47,713 nucleotides of DNA from Kiritimatiellia bacterium (GCA_027858965.1 JAQIBS010000119.1:1-47713); one strand, 5' to 3'; positions 7,788-17,034 are shown, numbered from the stretch's first letter. Notes: generated from the sequence alone by a model not told the origin. Numbers and translations: made by a program.

Positions 7788-9764
7788 ATGAATCAATACA
7801 AAATATCCTTACAGCGATTATCATCCTTCGTTAAACGACACAAAGGGCCTCTCTTCTTTCTGTTAACGGCGATCGTTGTACTTGCGTGTGACGTGGCCTT
7901 AGCCCGGGCGGGAGGCGGCGGCGGTTTCTCCGGCGGCGGTGGTGGAAGAGGCGGCAGCAGTGGTGGTAGCGGCGGCTCCGGCGGCGGGATTATCATCTAC
8001 CTGCTACTTAATCTGGTTATACGACATCCGTTGATCGGCATTCCCCTAGTTGCGGCGATCATTTATTTTATGTATTTCTCCTCAAAGAAGGGCGCCTCAG
8101 CTCACATGTCACACACGATCCAGCGAGGCAACACCCTTGGGCGCTCCATGCACATTCAGAATGAGTTGGAAAAAATCCGCGCTCGCGATGCTGCTTTTAC
8201 TCCGGAGGCATTTATCGAACGATGTCGCAATCTGATGCCCTCTGTGCAATACGCATGGAGTGCCCAGGATATGACCCCGGTACGTCACTTTATCTCTGAC
8301 GGGGTATTTGAACGCTTCTCTATACAGATTGAGATGCAGAAAGGGAGCGGCATCCGCAATCAGATGAGCGATGTACGTATACTGAATGCCCGTATGGTTG
8401 ATGCGGCATCAGATGATTTTTTCGACACCCTCCACCTGGCTATCACCGCTGATGCAGTTGACCAAACAATAGCAGTGGATAGCGGGAAGCGTGTGCAAGG
8501 CGGAACAACCCCTGACCGCTTTACCGAAATATGGACATTCCTGCGCCGCCCCGGAGCCAAAACCCTGGAAGGCCCCGGTCTACTGGAAGGATACTGCCCC
8601 AACTGCGGAACCCAACTGAAGCTTAGTACATCAACCACCTGTGAATCATGCAAGGCATTGATCAACTCAGGTGAATACGACTGGGTTCTGAGTGAGATCA
8701 CCCAGCCAGAGGTATGGGCCCCCCATATGGCGGAACATATCACAGGCGTTGAGGAGATGCGCACGTTTGATCCGGGATTTAACATACAGGCTATTGAAGA
8801 CCGGGTTTCCGCAGTTTTCTGGCATAATCGCGCCGCTGAATTCTTTGGCAAAGAGAGCTACCTGAATGCTGTAGCTCTTCCTGAGTTTATTGACGGAGAG
8901 CGCCTTGCCTGGCAGGTGGATGAAAAGGGTCGTCATCGCTATTACGCAGATGCAGCGGTTGGACAGGTAGATGTGGCTGAGGTCATTCCTGGCGGCGAGC
9001 AGGACGACGTTGACCGCGTCCGGGTTTTGGTGAAGTGGTCAGCCCACCGGGAGCTGGAAAAGGTTCCGGGGCTGTTTAAACCACAGTACGAACTCTCCCG
9101 TTTTATACAGCAGGACTATACCCTGATTCGCAAACGCGGCGTGAAGAGTGTCCAGAGTGCAGCCCTGACATCGCTACACTGCCCGGGATGCGGCGCACCT
9201 CAGGTGGCAGAGTCCAATGGCGAATGTCGTTACTGCGGCTTGAAACAAAACGATGGAAGCATCTCATGGGTTCTGGAGTCGGTCTCAGGATTCAGTGGCT
9301 TTGCACATGCACCGACCATAGCAATGCCGACCAGGGATGGTGCCGGCGTTGTCTCAGTTTCCAGCAAAGAGCAGGAAATGCTCATTCAATGTGTGGCAGC
9401 CATTATGCTGGCTGACGGAGTGATTGATCCTAAAGAGGAAAAGCAGCTGCATAAGATGGCAGCCAAACACAATATTGAGGGGTCGCGTCTATATGAACTG
9501 ATTCATGAGGTACAGAACTCTGAGGAGGTGCACCTGCCGGCTATTGACGACTGGGAAAAGCGTAATACATTCTTTAAAGCAATGGTACAGATGTGTCTGG
9601 CCGACGGCAGTGTCAGCGCCAGTGAGCGCAAGACTTTAAAAGCGATGATTGGACACATGGGTTACAGCGATATTGATATCGACACTATGATTAAGCGGGA
9701 GCGTGCGGAGATGTATGCTGCATCGAAAGCAACGATTAAGGCGAGCCGGATAAAAAAGATGTAA
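7788..9764 (+). CDS. Membrane protein with Tim44-like, zinc-ribbon and TerB domains
   Basis: 658 residues. A first hydrophobic helix (about 20-42) is followed by a Gly/Ser-rich stretch (about 42-68) and a second helix (about 69-92, IIIYLLLNLVIRHPLIGIPL), so the bulk likely faces the cytoplasm, anchored at the N-terminus. Residues about 120-265 are a Tim44-like domain (VRHFISDGVFERFSIQ, then FTEIWTFLRRPG). Next come a zinc ribbon (CPNC...CESC, about 269-287), a second Tim44-like region, and another ribbon (CPGC...CRYC, about 467-485). The C-terminal 140 residues are a duplicated TerB-type helical domain (AAIMLADGVIDPKEEKQL and MCLADGSVSASERKTL, both acidic metal-binding-like loops). Tim44-like and TerB domains are linked to membrane stress and metal/tellurite resistance; the exact role is unknown. 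The SD is weak (GAG near -11). It follows the SPFH gene and shares its zinc-ribbon theme. Confidence 0.82.
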   Translation: MNQYKISLQRLSSFVKRHKGPLFFLLTAIVVLACDVALARAGGGGGFSGGGGGRGGSSGGSGGSGGGIIIYLLLNLVIRHPLIGIPLVAAIIYFMYFSSKKGASAHMSHTIQRGNTLGRSMHIQNELEKIRARDAAFTPEAFIERCRNLMPSVQYAWSAQDMTPVRHFISDGVFERFSIQIEMQKGSGIRNQMSDVRILNARMVDAASDDFFDTLHLAITADAVDQTIAVDSGKRVQGGTTPDRFTEIWTFLRRPGAKTLEGPGLLEGYCPNCGTQLKLSTSTTCESCKALINSGEYDWVLSEITQPEVWAPHMAEHITGVEEMRTFDPGFNIQAIEDRVSAVFWHNRAAEFFGKESYLNAVALPEFIDGERLAWQVDEKGRHRYYADAAVGQVDVAEVIPGGEQDDVDRVRVLVKWSAHRELEKVPGLFKPQYELSRFIQQDYTLIRKRGVKSVQSAALTSLHCPGCGAPQVAESNGECRYCGLKQNDGSISWVLESVSGFSGFAHAPTIAMPTRDGAGVVSVSSKEQEMLIQCVAAIMLADGVIDPKEEKQLHKMAAKHNIEGSRLYELIHEVQNSEEVHLPAIDDWEKRNTFFKAMVQMCLADGSVSASERKTLKAMIGHMGYSDIDIDTMIKRERAEMYAASKATIKASRIKKM

Positions 9765-9921
9765 AACGTGGAATGTGAGAGGTGGAATGTGGATGCGCTT
9801 CGTTATTTAAGAGAAAAAATAGGAAAAAACTGAAGGTAGAACCACGAGTGCTTGAGTGCGCGATTGCGCGAAAAAATGGGCCGAATGGGCCGAATGTTTT
9901 GCTTAATGCAACGAATGACGA

Positions 9922-9956
9922 CTGACGACTGACGACTGACGACTGACGACTGACGA
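9922..9956. repeat. Heptamer array CTGACGA, five perfect copies
   Basis: Same unit as the array at 7662-7731, again followed by CTGTAAACTGA, and again shortly (23 bases) before a start codon. A degenerate unit (ATGACGA, 9915-9921) precedes it. The upstream part of this intergenic gap (about 9847-9873) carries a reverse-oriented piece of the GCGCACTCGCG-type repeat. Confidence 0.93.
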
Positions 9957-9979
9957 CTGTAAACTGAATAAGGATAATT

Positions 9980-10273
9980 ATGAAAAAGACATTTAATTTA
10001 ATAAATGAAAAGATAAAGTATCCCCGACAGGTGGAAGCTGTTAAGCATGATATCAAAAAATACATCAAGCGTGAGCGCCGCAAGGATCTGCCAAAAGATG
10101 TTGATTTCTGGGATTTCAGCTGTAAGTACGGTGACACAGAAAACGAGGCTGAGGTTATTCATCTCGCTGAAATCAACAAATGCATTGATGGAGCAGAGAA
10201 GAGAGGGCTGGACTCTTTTTATGTGGAGATTCTCGCAAAACCGGGACACCGCACAAAAAAGCCGCAAAAATAA
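9980..10273 (+). CDS. DUF6172 family protein
   Basis: 97 residues with AAGGA six bases before the ATG. The run KHDIKKYIKRERRK, then DVDFWDFSCKYG, then a C-terminal FYVEILAKPGHRT is the hallmark pattern of the DUF6172 family of small proteins widespread in bacteria; length fits. The function is unknown. The basic first half followed by an acidic centre suggests nucleic-acid or protein binding, which is speculation. It stands alone between the TerB protein and the cold-shock gene, and a new promoter follows it, so it could be the last gene of the SPFH group. Confidence 0.75.
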   Translation: MKKTFNLINEKIKYPRQVEAVKHDIKKYIKRERRKDLPKDVDFWDFSCKYGDTENEAEVIHLAEINKCIDGAEKRGLDSFYVEILAKPGHRTKKPQK

Positions 10274-10319
10274 AATCAAATAACGTAAAGTTGTTCTATT
10301 AAAATTCTATTGAATCATG

Positions 10320-10412
10320 TATAATCTCAGTTCAGATAAGAAATATAGTTTCGAATATAGCCTCTTTTAACTATTAAATAGGGCGTGAAGCTATACTAAA
10401 CAACACAAGGAG
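10320..10412 (+). promoter_or_regulatory. Cold-shock gene promoter and leader
   Basis: A perfect TATAAT (10320-10325) lies about 100 bases before the cold-shock ATG; no good -35 at 17 bases is visible. The resulting leader of about 90 bases is long, as in many csp genes, whose leaders act as RNA thermosensors. It contains TATAGC (10356-10361) that can pair with GCTATA (10390-10395), just upstream of the AAGGAG ribosome site (10407-10412), so folding could affect access. Thermosensing is inferred from the family, not shown. Confidence 0.5.
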
Positions 10413-10422
10413 TAGTATACCT

Positions 10423-10626
10423 ATGAGTACAGGTACAGTAAAATGGTTCAACTCTGACAAGGGTTTCGGCTTTATCTCACCAGACGATGGTGGAAAAGAT
10501 CTTTTCGTTCATCACACAGGCATCAATGTGCCTGGACGCGCATGCTTGGATGAAGGACAGAAAGTAGAATTTGAAGTAGGCGAAGGCCAAAAGGGTCCTT
10601 GCGCAAAGAACGTTGTGCCCTGCTAA
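10423..10626 (+). CDS. Cold-shock protein, CspA family
   Basis: 67 residues, the usual length for a single cold-shock domain. It has the opening [15 protein letters not shown] (RNP-1 core KGFGFI) and RNP-2 (LFVHH), the two RNA-binding strands of the beta-barrel. Such proteins bind single-stranded RNA/DNA and act as RNA chaperones in the cytoplasm. AAGGAG sits 10 bases before the ATG. The protein ends with an unusual Cys (VVPC) and has two more Cys, at residues 46 and 64 approximately, uncommon in CspA. It is a stand-alone transcription unit with its own promoter and terminator. Confidence 0.97.
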   Translation: MSTGTVKWFNSDKGFGFISPDDGGKDLFVHHTGINVPGRACLDEGQKVEFEVGEGQKGPCAKNVVPC

Positions 10627-10711
10627 TTGCGACTTTTAATTAAGTCGCAAAAAGAAACAAAGTTTTGTGATTTGCAAATTATTCCGATAGTGAGCAAATC
10701 ATGACTTTGTT

Positions 10712-10748
10712 AGGCAATTTATTAAAATTGCCTTTTTGCTTTTTTTTA
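10712..10748 (+). terminator. Rho-independent terminator of the cold-shock gene
   Basis: Stem AGGCAATTT (10712-10720) / AAATTGCCT (10725-10733) with a 4-base loop is followed by TTTTTGCTTTTTTTT. An earlier nine-base stem TTGCGACTT (10627-10635) / AAGTCGCAA (10642-10650) starts right after the stop codon and may protect the 3' end. Confidence 0.85.
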
Positions 10749-11184
10749 AAGCAAAAACACAATAAAAACAAACGGATTCAGGCAGATTGCGTATTGCGTT
10801 GCCGTCTCCGTGAAGTTTTTGTCCAGATCAGAGACGGTTCTCGCCTCTAAATAAGCTATTCAAAGCTTTGTTCTCAACCTATGGGTTAAATTTTCTGAAT
10901 AGTCATGTCATCAAATTTCCCTGATTAAAGCATCTCACGATTAATATAATCGTATTATCATTTCCTGTGGCTTTAGCTGATTAACTTCAGAAAACACAAC
11001 TTAGGGCGGAATGAGCGCAGCTTGATGTTGAAACAGTTTTCATTTCTTATGCAAAACTGTTTCAATTAAGGTTTCCAAATCTTTGAGTTCTATGTGTTCT
11101 TCTGTGACCGCCATAGCCGAAGGCGACGGCTGGTTGTGGATAGAAAAAATCAGCGCAGCAAAGACTTCTTTTGATTTCAACGGG
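10749..11184. other. Gene-free stretch with a chain of hairpins
   Basis: No coding frame is convincing. Inverted repeats follow one another: CCGTCTC (10802-10808) / GAGACGG (10831-10837); CTATTCA (10856-10862) / TGAATAG (10896-10902); and a perfect 13-base pair TTGAAACAGTTTT (11028-11040) / AAAACTGTTTCAA (11053-11065). The last could end the minus-strand GH99-like transcript whose stop is at 11185, though no U-run is present. The region might encode a structured RNA; I cannot match it to a known family. Confidence 0.4.
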
Positions 11185-13959
11185 CTACTTCTTTGCTGGA
11201 ACAAGGCGGATTGAGTCAATTGCTATTGCAACTTCATTAGCACTGCAGGGATCAAAGCGCAAGTAGCTGACGCGTCCGCGCCATGCACGGGCCTTGTTCA
11301 ATTCAAAAGTATAATCATGAAACTCTCCATCTGCTGCAAGAGGCAGAACCAGACTAGTTCCCTCCGTGGGCGTGCCACCGGAAGACCAGAAGAGCTGGCA
11401 ACCGCCGTTCATTGATACTGGCAGTTTCATACGCACAACCATTCTCTCAAATCTTCTGGCGCGAACCGGATCAAAACTTCGGGCGAGGGCGGGGTCCTTC
11501 GAGCGGGTTATGAACGACAAACCGGCATCTCCTGTCTTACAGTCTTTAATCCCCATCAACGCCGACCATCCCTGCATACCTGTGCGGAATGTCCAATCAG
11601 TAGAGGTATCCGGCAAAGGGATAGGCAGGTCATACGGACCAAGGCCAACATCTGCTGGTGCATAGTTCACAGGCCAGCCATCTGCCGGCTTTTCACAGAA
11701 TGCATTGCGAACAGCCTCATACATACCAAAGCCAAACTCCGCGCAAGGTTCAGCATACGAACCCTCCCCCCACTCATTAAGCGGCGCCAGCACCATACGC
11801 TTGACTCCACTCTCATCTGCAAATTTTTTGGCATCACGACAGATTCTCTGAAAATGCTCAACCTTACGTCCATAAATCTCGGTGGCCCGATCGCCATGCC
11901 ATGGACGGGAGTCCCAGCCGGTTGAAAGATTGGGAAGAAATGGAAGAACGCCTGTTTCGAGCTGCCCCTTCCAATGCGCGGCATTTGCATCTGCCACCAA
12001 TTCAAATGAAAATCGCTTCGGGTTCTCGGCTTTTCCTCCATGATCCATAAAATGATAGATAGAGGTCATATCAAAACCCATCTCCTTCAACCCCTGAACC
12101 ACAGAGGGAGTCCATGTTGCTTCAGGCCACTTCATGGCAATAAAGTAGATTCCTTTATAACCGGCATCGCGCGCCATTTTTCGAGATAATTCCAGCAACT
12201 GCCTGCAGCCATCTCCACCGGGAACATCGCGATTCATATTACTCGGACTCCAGATCATAACAACCGGTTTATCATCAATCCGGTAATATTCCGGCATATT
12301 GAAATAGTTTTCAATCCAGAACTTTGCGACCTGGCGCTGGTCATCCAAAGAGTGGCTCCCCTTAGCGTTATGATTAGCCCACATTAAGGCAAACTTCAGA
12401 TATGATTTATAACGGGCCTGTTTAAAGGCCTTAATCCAGTGATCATGATGCTGATATCCCTTACTCCAGTACCAATCGACCAGAAAATAGTTGAGTCCAT
12501 TCTCAACCGCCCACTTGATCTGCCAGTCCACCACCTCAGGGTTGGCCTCATCATACCAACCCAGAACCGGTTTACGCTCAGGGGCCACAGGCCAGACACG
12601 GGCCCATGCACTGATCTGAGACCAACCAGGGAAATAGAGCGCCCCTATGTCATAATCGCTCTTAACCGGTTTAGGCACGGGCACATAACTCGCCTTAGGG
12701 AGCTTCAAATCCGGAAGAATCTCAAGTTTAGCCTGAACAAGCTCTCCATCAAGGCCATCACCCTTGAGCGTAAACTCAGCCATGCCGCTAACAGGCCGGT
12801 CGGATATTAACTCCACCACATGTGAATATTGACGAGATGCCGGAATCTCGGCAACCTTATCCCAACCGGAAGCTGAGTGTATACGTACCCCTTCCGGCAG
12901 AGATTTCACAGCCAAGCGTACGTTTTCGGCGTCCTGCCCCCCGACATTTTGAAACTGCATCAATACAGGGGTAGCTACACCTGCCCGATTGATGGCATTG
13001 GCCATCATGGCCTGCCGCACAATCACATCCGCGCCCCCCTGCAACTCATCACAGATGCGGACAGAGCGAAGTTGCGCTGAGCCCCCTTTTGAATCTACAG
13101 GCAAAAGCTTTAATAACAACACCTTCCCCTTCCAATTTTTATCTCCGCAAAGATCGATGTTTATCTTATGGAAACGGCCATCCGCATTAACCTTGAATTT
13201 TTTACTATGCAGACCACTCACTGAATCAGAGGCCCATAGCAAAGTCCCTGAATCGCCCTCAGAAGCTGCCATCTCAATGGCCACCACACTGGACATATCT
13301 GAATCAACAGCAAGCATCGGACTCACCAATACGCCCGCATTACTCTGCGATGAGTGGAAATCGAGCAATCCGCCTTTGACCTTTGTCGTGGCACCATCCA
13401 CTGGGTTCCAGTCTTTCAAAGCTGCGCCCAACCAGAGAGGCTCTCCTGCATGCAGCGGACCAGCCTCTTCCACGATACGTATTTCCGACAATTCAAAGGC
13501 AAACCCATCGGCACGCGCATTCACAAAGTCCAGGCGAAAAGCACCAATTTTCTTCTCGGCCTGCCAGAAAGGGCGCACGCGATAGTCATGCCACTGTCCA
13601 TCACCTATCCACTCAAAAGAAACAGACCATTTCTGTTTCGCACTCTTTGCGCCCTGTGGAAGCCAGAACAGCTCACCTCTGCCATCCGCCTTATTCTTAG
13701 CACGAAACTCAATCACCTGACTTGCGGTCGCATTGATCAAGAAGGAGGGAGAAGTCAAAAAGGGATCACCTCCTGTGGAAACACCCTTGAGAACTCCATC
13801 CTCAACGCGTACTTTGCACTGATGCGCTCGAGAAATCCAGAGGCTTGCTTCTTTCCCTGAAAAGTCCCAGGCAGGCAGTTCCGCCGCCTGCGCAAGACAA
13901 AACTGTAGTGTTATCCCCAACACAAAACCCAGAAAACTTTTTCTCTTCAACAAAAACAT
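11185..13959 (-). CDS. Secreted WbsX/GH99-like protein with N- and C-terminal beta-sandwich modules
   Basis: 924 residues; GGGGGA lies six bases before the ATG. A signal peptide (LLKRKSFLGFVLGITLQFCLAQA) is clear. Residues about 27-300 are two beta-sandwich modules of carbohydrate-binding type, followed by an Ig-like linker (about 315-415). Residues about 430-770 form a TIM-barrel of the WbsX/GH99-like group (Pfam Glyco_tran_WbsX): IGALYFPGW near its start, GWYDEANPEVVDWQIKWAVE, NYFLVDWYWSKG, FALMWANHN, YRIDDKPVVMIWSP and APLNEWGEGSYAEP near its end. The last 130 residues are another beta-sandwich related to the N-terminal ones. GH99 enzymes are endo-alpha-mannosidases; WbsX-like members in PVC bacteria are mostly uncharacterised, so glycan hydrolysis is inferred. 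It has no C-terminal tag. It is divergent from the IclR gene at 14102. Confidence 0.82.
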   Translation of the reverse strand: MFLLKRKSFLGFVLGITLQFCLAQAAELPAWDFSGKEASLWISRAHQCKVRVEDGVLKGVSTGGDPFLTSPSFLINATASQVIEFRAKNKADGRGELFWLPQGAKSAKQKWSVSFEWIGDGQWHDYRVRPFWQAEKKIGAFRLDFVNARADGFAFELSEIRIVEEAGPLHAGEPLWLGAALKDWNPVDGATTKVKGGLLDFHSSQSNAGVLVSPMLAVDSDMSSVVAIEMAASEGDSGTLLWASDSVSGLHSKKFKVNADGRFHKINIDLCGDKNWKGKVLLLKLLPVDSKGGSAQLRSVRICDELQGGADVIVRQAMMANAINRAGVATPVLMQFQNVGGQDAENVRLAVKSLPEGVRIHSASGWDKVAEIPASRQYSHVVELISDRPVSGMAEFTLKGDGLDGELVQAKLEILPDLKLPKASYVPVPKPVKSDYDIGALYFPGWSQISAWARVWPVAPERKPVLGWYDEANPEVVDWQIKWAVENGLNYFLVDWYWSKGYQHHDHWIKAFKQARYKSYLKFALMWANHNAKGSHSLDDQRQVAKFWIENYFNMPEYYRIDDKPVVMIWSPSNMNRDVPGGDGCRQLLELSRKMARDAGYKGIYFIAMKWPEATWTPSVVQGLKEMGFDMTSIYHFMDHGGKAENPKRFSFELVADANAAHWKGQLETGVLPFLPNLSTGWDSRPWHGDRATEIYGRKVEHFQRICRDAKKFADESGVKRMVLAPLNEWGEGSYAEPCAEFGFGMYEAVRNAFCEKPADGWPVNYAPADVGLGPYDLPIPLPDTSTDWTFRTGMQGWSALMGIKDCKTGDAGLSFITRSKDPALARSFDPVRARRFERMVVRMKLPVSMNGGCQLFWSSGGTPTEGTSLVLPLAADGEFHDYTFELNKARAWRGRVSYLRFDPCSANEVAIAIDSIRLVPAKK

Positions 13960-14043
13960 TCTACATCCCCCATTTTGAATTTCAATTCACAAGTGATATT
14001 AATCATATCAAATCAGTTGTTTAAAAAAAACTTAAATATGAAC

Positions 14044-14070
14044 TTGCCAGAATATTAGAATATGTATTAT
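14044..14070 (+). promoter_or_regulatory. Candidate promoter of the IclR gene in a divergent A/T-rich spacer
   Basis: TTGCCA (14044-14049) and TATTAT (14065-14070) are 15 bases apart, 31 bases before the IclR ATG. The whole 142-base spacer serves both the GH99-like gene and iclR, so autoregulation and control of the GH99-like gene by this IclR protein are both possible. No clear IclR palindrome stands out. Confidence 0.35.
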
Positions 14071-14101
14071 AGTTTATATATCAACTTGAAAGGTTTGACC
14101 G

Positions 14102-14908
14102 ATGGCGAAAGCAGAGAAAAACTACCATGTACCCAATCTTGACAGAGCGCTTGTAATTTTCGAGCTACTCTCAAAAAATCCGACAGGCATGAATCGCAAC
14201 GAGATCGCGACTGCCTCAGGATGTTCCACCACAATGGTCTACCGGATTATGTTAACGCTGTTAGATAATGGATTTGTCTTTCGTGATGAGGCTTCAGGAC
14301 GCTACCGCCTCTCCCTGAAACTATTGGATATCGGGCTTACCGGATCGGATGAATACAGTCTAACACATGTCGCCTGGCCGGAGATGTGCGACCTGCGCGA
14401 CGCAACAGACATGACCGTGATGCTTGGATGCCAGGTCAGTGAATTCGAAGGCCTGCTACTGGAAACGGCCGAAAGTCGGGCAATGTCCCGCTATGTGGCC
14501 ACGAAGGGACTTCGAGTGAAGACTCTCCATGTTGGTGGCTGGAAATGCATCCTGGCCTATTGGCCGGCTGAGAAACTGAACGCCTATCTGGACCAGGCCA
14601 CATTCAAAGCACTGACCTCCAACACACCTATGACACGCAAAGCGGTACTTAAAGCCCTGGAGGAGGTGCACCGAGTCGGTTACGCCATTGATCATGCGGA
14701 GATGACCGAAGGCAACCACTGCGCGGTCGCGCCCATCTTTGACCGCACAGGCATGCCCGTGGGGCCCCTCTGCCTTTCGGGCCTGACCTCGCAATTGCCA
14801 ATAAAGGATTTCGCCAGACGCGGCAGACAGGTCCGCGAAGCCGCCGACCGCATCAGCGCGAAGCTGGGCTGGAACGGAAAGGGGAATTCACTGGTTCCCC
14901 ATTCCTAA
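14102..14908 (+). CDS. IclR-family transcriptional regulator
   Basis: 268 residues, cytoplasmic. AAAGG lies nine bases upstream. Residues about 10-75 hold the winged helix-turn-helix (LDRALVIFELLSKNPTGMNRNEIATASGCSTTMVYRIMLTLLDNGF), with the wing at about 78-88. The remainder is the IclR effector domain, ending in the usual long helix and GWNGK tail. IclR proteins sense small metabolites, often sugar acids or aromatic compounds. The gene heads a plus-strand run of exported proteins through 25013 and is the likely local regulator. It resembles the IclR protein at 46474-47250, which heads the other HzsA-containing cluster. Confidence 0.93.
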   Translation: MAKAEKNYHVPNLDRALVIFELLSKNPTGMNRNEIATASGCSTTMVYRIMLTLLDNGFVFRDEASGRYRLSLKLLDIGLTGSDEYSLTHVAWPEMCDLRDATDMTVMLGCQVSEFEGLLLETAESRAMSRYVATKGLRVKTLHVGGWKCILAYWPAEKLNAYLDQATFKALTSNTPMTRKAVLKALEEVHRVGYAIDHAEMTEGNHCAVAPIFDRTGMPVGPLCLSGLTSQLPIKDFARRGRQVREAADRISAKLGWNGKGNSLVPHS

Positions 14909-14976
14909 GTGAAAAATTTAATACCCTTTCTGTGAAGCCAAATCCATTACCGCAGAACGGGGTCGCTTAAAAATTT

Positions 14977-14996
14977 CCTTTGCCGGGTGGCAAAGG
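14977..14996 (+). other. Hairpin between iclR and the LamG gene
   Basis: A perfect 8-base stem CCTTTGCC (14977-14984) / GGCAAAGG (14989-14996) has a GGGT loop. It lacks a U-run, so it is more likely an mRNA-processing or stability element separating regulator and structural genes than a terminator. Confidence 0.5.
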
Positions 14997-15024
14997 GGTG
15001 TATTAGTAAAAAAAGGAGTATATT

Positions 15025-17034
15025 ATGAAATGTATTAACAAATTGATTACAATGATCATCAGCATATGCCTATGGGGCATCGCCTCAAATCTAAGTGCAG
15101 GCACTATCGCCTACTGGGACTTCAGTTCCGACAGCAACGGAGTCACCGATGTCTCGGGTTACTACAACACGTTAGTCAATAACGGGGTTGTGATCAGCAA
15201 TGGAACGGCGGTCTTCGACGGCACCCACACTGCCTTTAGCACCGCCAATACTCTCGATCTGAGCGGTTACTCAAAACTGACGGTTGAGTGTTTTGTGCGC
15301 ACGACAAGCCCCAATGTGAGTATGCTCATTGAACACTCTGAGAATTTCAATGACAACTACGGCAGTTTTTTTCTGCTTTCTCCTGATACGGGAAAATTGA
15401 CCGCAAGCTTCAACACTCAAAGCACAGGGTATCACAGTGATTACGCCCCCGATGGAACACTCAATGACGAAGAGTGGCACCACGCGGCCTGGGTTTACGA
15501 TTCAGCTATTACCACAACCAACCGTTTCCGGTTCTATATCGACGGTGTCCAGCAGCCGCAGGACGTCGCCCTGACGAGCACCACTCCAACACTTCTATTG
15601 AACAGAACCCTTTACATCGGTTCCCGCGCCAATTCCTCACTTAAATTCACCGGTGAGATGGACGACCTGCGTATCTCCAATCATGCCCGACCGCCCAGCG
15701 AATTTATAACTGAGCGTACGGAAGGCGAACCGCCGGTTATCGCCCACTGGAGATTCGATGAAGGCTCCGGCCTGGTCGACTCCTCCGGCAATGGCAATAC
15801 CCTGACCGGCAACGGTGTCACCTTCACTGACGGTATCGCATTTTTTGATGGGAACCAGAGTGCCTTCAACACCGCAGCAAACCTGAATCTCAGCGCCTAT
15901 AACAACTTGACGGTTGAATGCTTTATCCGAACCACCTCTGCCGGCATGGTTGTTGAACACTCTCCCAATATCGGGGCAGCTAATAACGCTAATGCAGGCG
16001 GTTTCTTCCTGCATATGGGAGACACCACACCCGGTCGAATAGCCGGCACAATTAAAACCGCCAACAGCTGGCACTCCGACAACAGCGCGGACGGCGTGAT
16101 GAATGACGGTCAGTGGCACCATGCCGCATGGGTTTACAATTCTGATATCGACAACTCCTATCGCTATATCCTTTATGTAGACGGGGTTATACAGCTACAG
16201 AACCCGGACGCTAAAAGTGTGACACCCACCGCATTGCGCAACGATATATTATATATCGGCTCCCGCGGCAATTCATCCTTGCAATTCACTGGCGAAATTG
16301 ACGACCTCCGCATTACCGGACGGGCACTGACCCCCATACAGTTTCTGAAAGCCCCCTCAACCGAAATGCCGGAAGTCATCGCCTACTGGCCCTTCCCGGC
16401 CAGCGCACCACTGGAGGATGCAAGCGGCAACGGTCACTCCCTGACCAATGCAGGCGTAACCTTCGACAACGGTGCCGCAGTTTTCGATGGCACGCACACC
16501 GCCTTCAGCACACAGCCATCCACGCTCAACCTGCATCCATATTCCGCACTGACCGTGGAATATTTTATCAAAACCGCCGACTCAAATTATGCGATCGTCA
16601 TGGAGCACTCAAGCCGATTTTATGACTCCTCCTCCCGAGGCGGTTTTGTCGCAGTAACAAATCAGGACTCCCCCGGGCAGCTCAAAGCAGGTTTCTCGAT
16701 GATAGGCACCCTTTATAATATCGACGAAAGCCCTGCAAATGCGGTTAACGACGGACTGTGGCATCATGTGGCACTGGTCTATGACCCCGAGACAAGCGGT
16801 GATGACCGAGTGCGGCTCTATCTGGACAGCGTGCAGCAGGTTGCGGGGGAAGACATCAGCGATGTCGGCATCTCCTTCTTAAATGACATCCTCTACATCG
16901 GCTCAAGGGCAGACAGCGAATTACAATTAACCGGCGAACTGGACGATGTCAAAATAACCGGTGCTGTACTCACACCAGCTGAATTTATGACTGAACGCAG
17001 CGGCGTTATCGGAACGCTGATCCTGATCCAGTAG
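15025..17034 (+). CDS. Secreted triple-LamG protein with C-terminal GTLILIQ tag
   Basis: 669 residues; AAAAGGAG is placed well before the ATG. Signal peptide: residues 1-25 (ISICLWGIASNLSAG). Three LamG domains of about 205 residues each fill the rest (about 27-235, 240-445 and 450-655). Each opens IAYW/IAHW-x-F and carries (D/S)xSGxxNxLxNxGV, FDGxxxAFxT, LTVECF(I/V)(R/K)T, then WHHAAWVY, LYIGSR and GE(M/I/L)DD(L/V)(R/K)I. Two LamG domains of the next gene are of the same subtype, so five related copies stand side by side. No catalytic module is present, so the protein probably binds a polysaccharide or the cell surface. The chain ends GVIGTLILIQ, the C-terminal tag form shared with four other exported proteins here. 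Confidence 0.86.
   Translation: MKCINKLITMIISICLWGIASNLSAGTIAYWDFSSDSNGVTDVSGYYNTLVNNGVVISNGTAVFDGTHTAFSTANTLDLSGYSKLTVECFVRTTSPNVSMLIEHSENFNDNYGSFFLLSPDTGKLTASFNTQSTGYHSDYAPDGTLNDEEWHHAAWVYDSAITTTNRFRFYIDGVQQPQDVALTSTTPTLLLNRTLYIGSRANSSLKFTGEMDDLRISNHARPPSEFITERTEGEPPVIAHWRFDEGSGLVDSSGNGNTLTGNGVTFTDGIAFFDGNQSAFNTAANLNLSAYNNLTVECFIRTTSAGMVVEHSPNIGAANNANAGGFFLHMGDTTPGRIAGTIKTANSWHSDNSADGVMNDGQWHHAAWVYNSDIDNSYRYILYVDGVIQLQNPDAKSVTPTALRNDILYIGSRGNSSLQFTGEIDDLRITGRALTPIQFLKAPSTEMPEVIAYWPFPASAPLEDASGNGHSLTNAGVTFDNGAAVFDGTHTAFSTQPSTLNLHPYSALTVEYFIKTADSNYAIVMEHSSRFYDSSSRGGFVAVTNQDSPGQLKAGFSMIGTLYNIDESPANAVNDGLWHHVALVYDPETSGDDRVRLYLDSVQQVAGEDISDVGISFLNDILYIGSRADSELQLTGELDDVKITGAVLTPAEFMTERSGVIGTLILIQ

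Noticed and set aside
7662..9956. CRISPR array
   Set aside because: The repeat unit is seven bases with no spacers and no cas gene nearby.
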